From Schlesneria sp. (GTDB lineage: Bacteria > Planctomycetota > Planctomycetia > Planctomycetales > Planctomycetaceae), in contig JANXOO010001021.1 in the NCBI GenBank assembly GCA_025353525.1, forward strand, positions 1-5,300: a stretch of 5,300 nt of DNA, read 5' to 3'. Below the pieces are notes generated by a model that did no database searches, was not told the origin of the DNA, and saw only the letters and a list, made by a program, of their open reading frames with translations. Both the position numbers and the translations under genes were made by a program. Position 1 is the first letter of the stretch, and each line of letters starts with the position of its first letter. Of the stretch, positions 5,207 to 5,300 are shown piece by piece.

Positions 5207-5300
5207 TTCTGCTCGCGTCGCAGAATATCTCAATGGGTCATTGGTGTGTTCGGCCCCGGTCGGGAAATCGGCAACCCGATCGGGCATCATCCGGGTCCAA
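5207..5300. other. Right edge, no assignable feature
   Basis: A minus-strand frame is open from the window edge (5299) to a TAG at 5135-5137 (54 codons, reading WTRMMPDRVADFPTGAEHTN and on). It would overlap the start of the coiled-coil gene and the promoter candidate, and I recognise nothing in it. TCGGG and CCCGA around 5259-5278 can form a weak hairpin. The sequence beyond the edge is needed to know whether a gene ends here. Confidence 0.3.

Noticed and set aside
5135..5299. Minus-strand open frame entering from the right edge
   Set aside because: 54 open codons can occur by chance; it overlaps the coiled-coil start and a promoter-like sequence, and resembles nothing I know.

Overview
The window reads as an ordinary chromosomal stretch, most likely from a planctomycete (Planctomycetota, possibly a Schlesneria/Planctomyces-like lineage). 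This assignment is inference from protein character: an SMP-30-like secreted lactonase, a short Bfd-like ferredoxin, a rhomboid homologue with a soluble C-terminal tail, and a membrane-anchored coiled-coil protein. The scattered GC-rich palindromic repeats and loose gene packing fit too. There is no rRNA, tRNA, CRISPR array, transposase or phage gene.

Layout from left to right. Positions 1-648 hold no convincing gene, but carry two structured elements: a long inverted repeat (116-190) and copy 1 of a 50-bp GC-rich palindromic repeat (441-490). Next comes a tail-to-tail pair: a YfcE/MJ0936-type metallophosphoesterase (649-1182, +) and a Bfd-like [2Fe-2S] protein (1179-1484, -), whose ends overlap by 4 bases. 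A 384-bp divergent intergenic region (1485-1868) contains copy 2 of the 50-bp repeat (1526-1575) and a candidate promoter. Two rightward genes follow, an SMP-30/gluconolactonase-like protein (1869-2753) and a RidA/YjgF-family protein (2815-3255). These meet, with zero bases between stop codons, a leftward pair: a rhomboid-fold protein that lacks both catalytic residues (3256-4248) and, upstream of it, a membrane-anchored coiled-coil protein (4275-5147). The last pair is probably one operon read from a TATAAT-type promoter near 5200.

No single pathway ties the genes together. SMP-30 and RidA could be cotranscribed and both belong to small-molecule metabolism or metabolite repair. The coiled-coil protein and the pseudo-rhomboid are both membrane proteins and plausibly work together at the cytoplasmic membrane. 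I do not see a defence system or a new multi-gene machine. The most notable items are the predicted inactive rhomboid with its coiled-coil partner, and the two near-identical palindromic repeats that bracket the phosphoesterase/ferredoxin pair.
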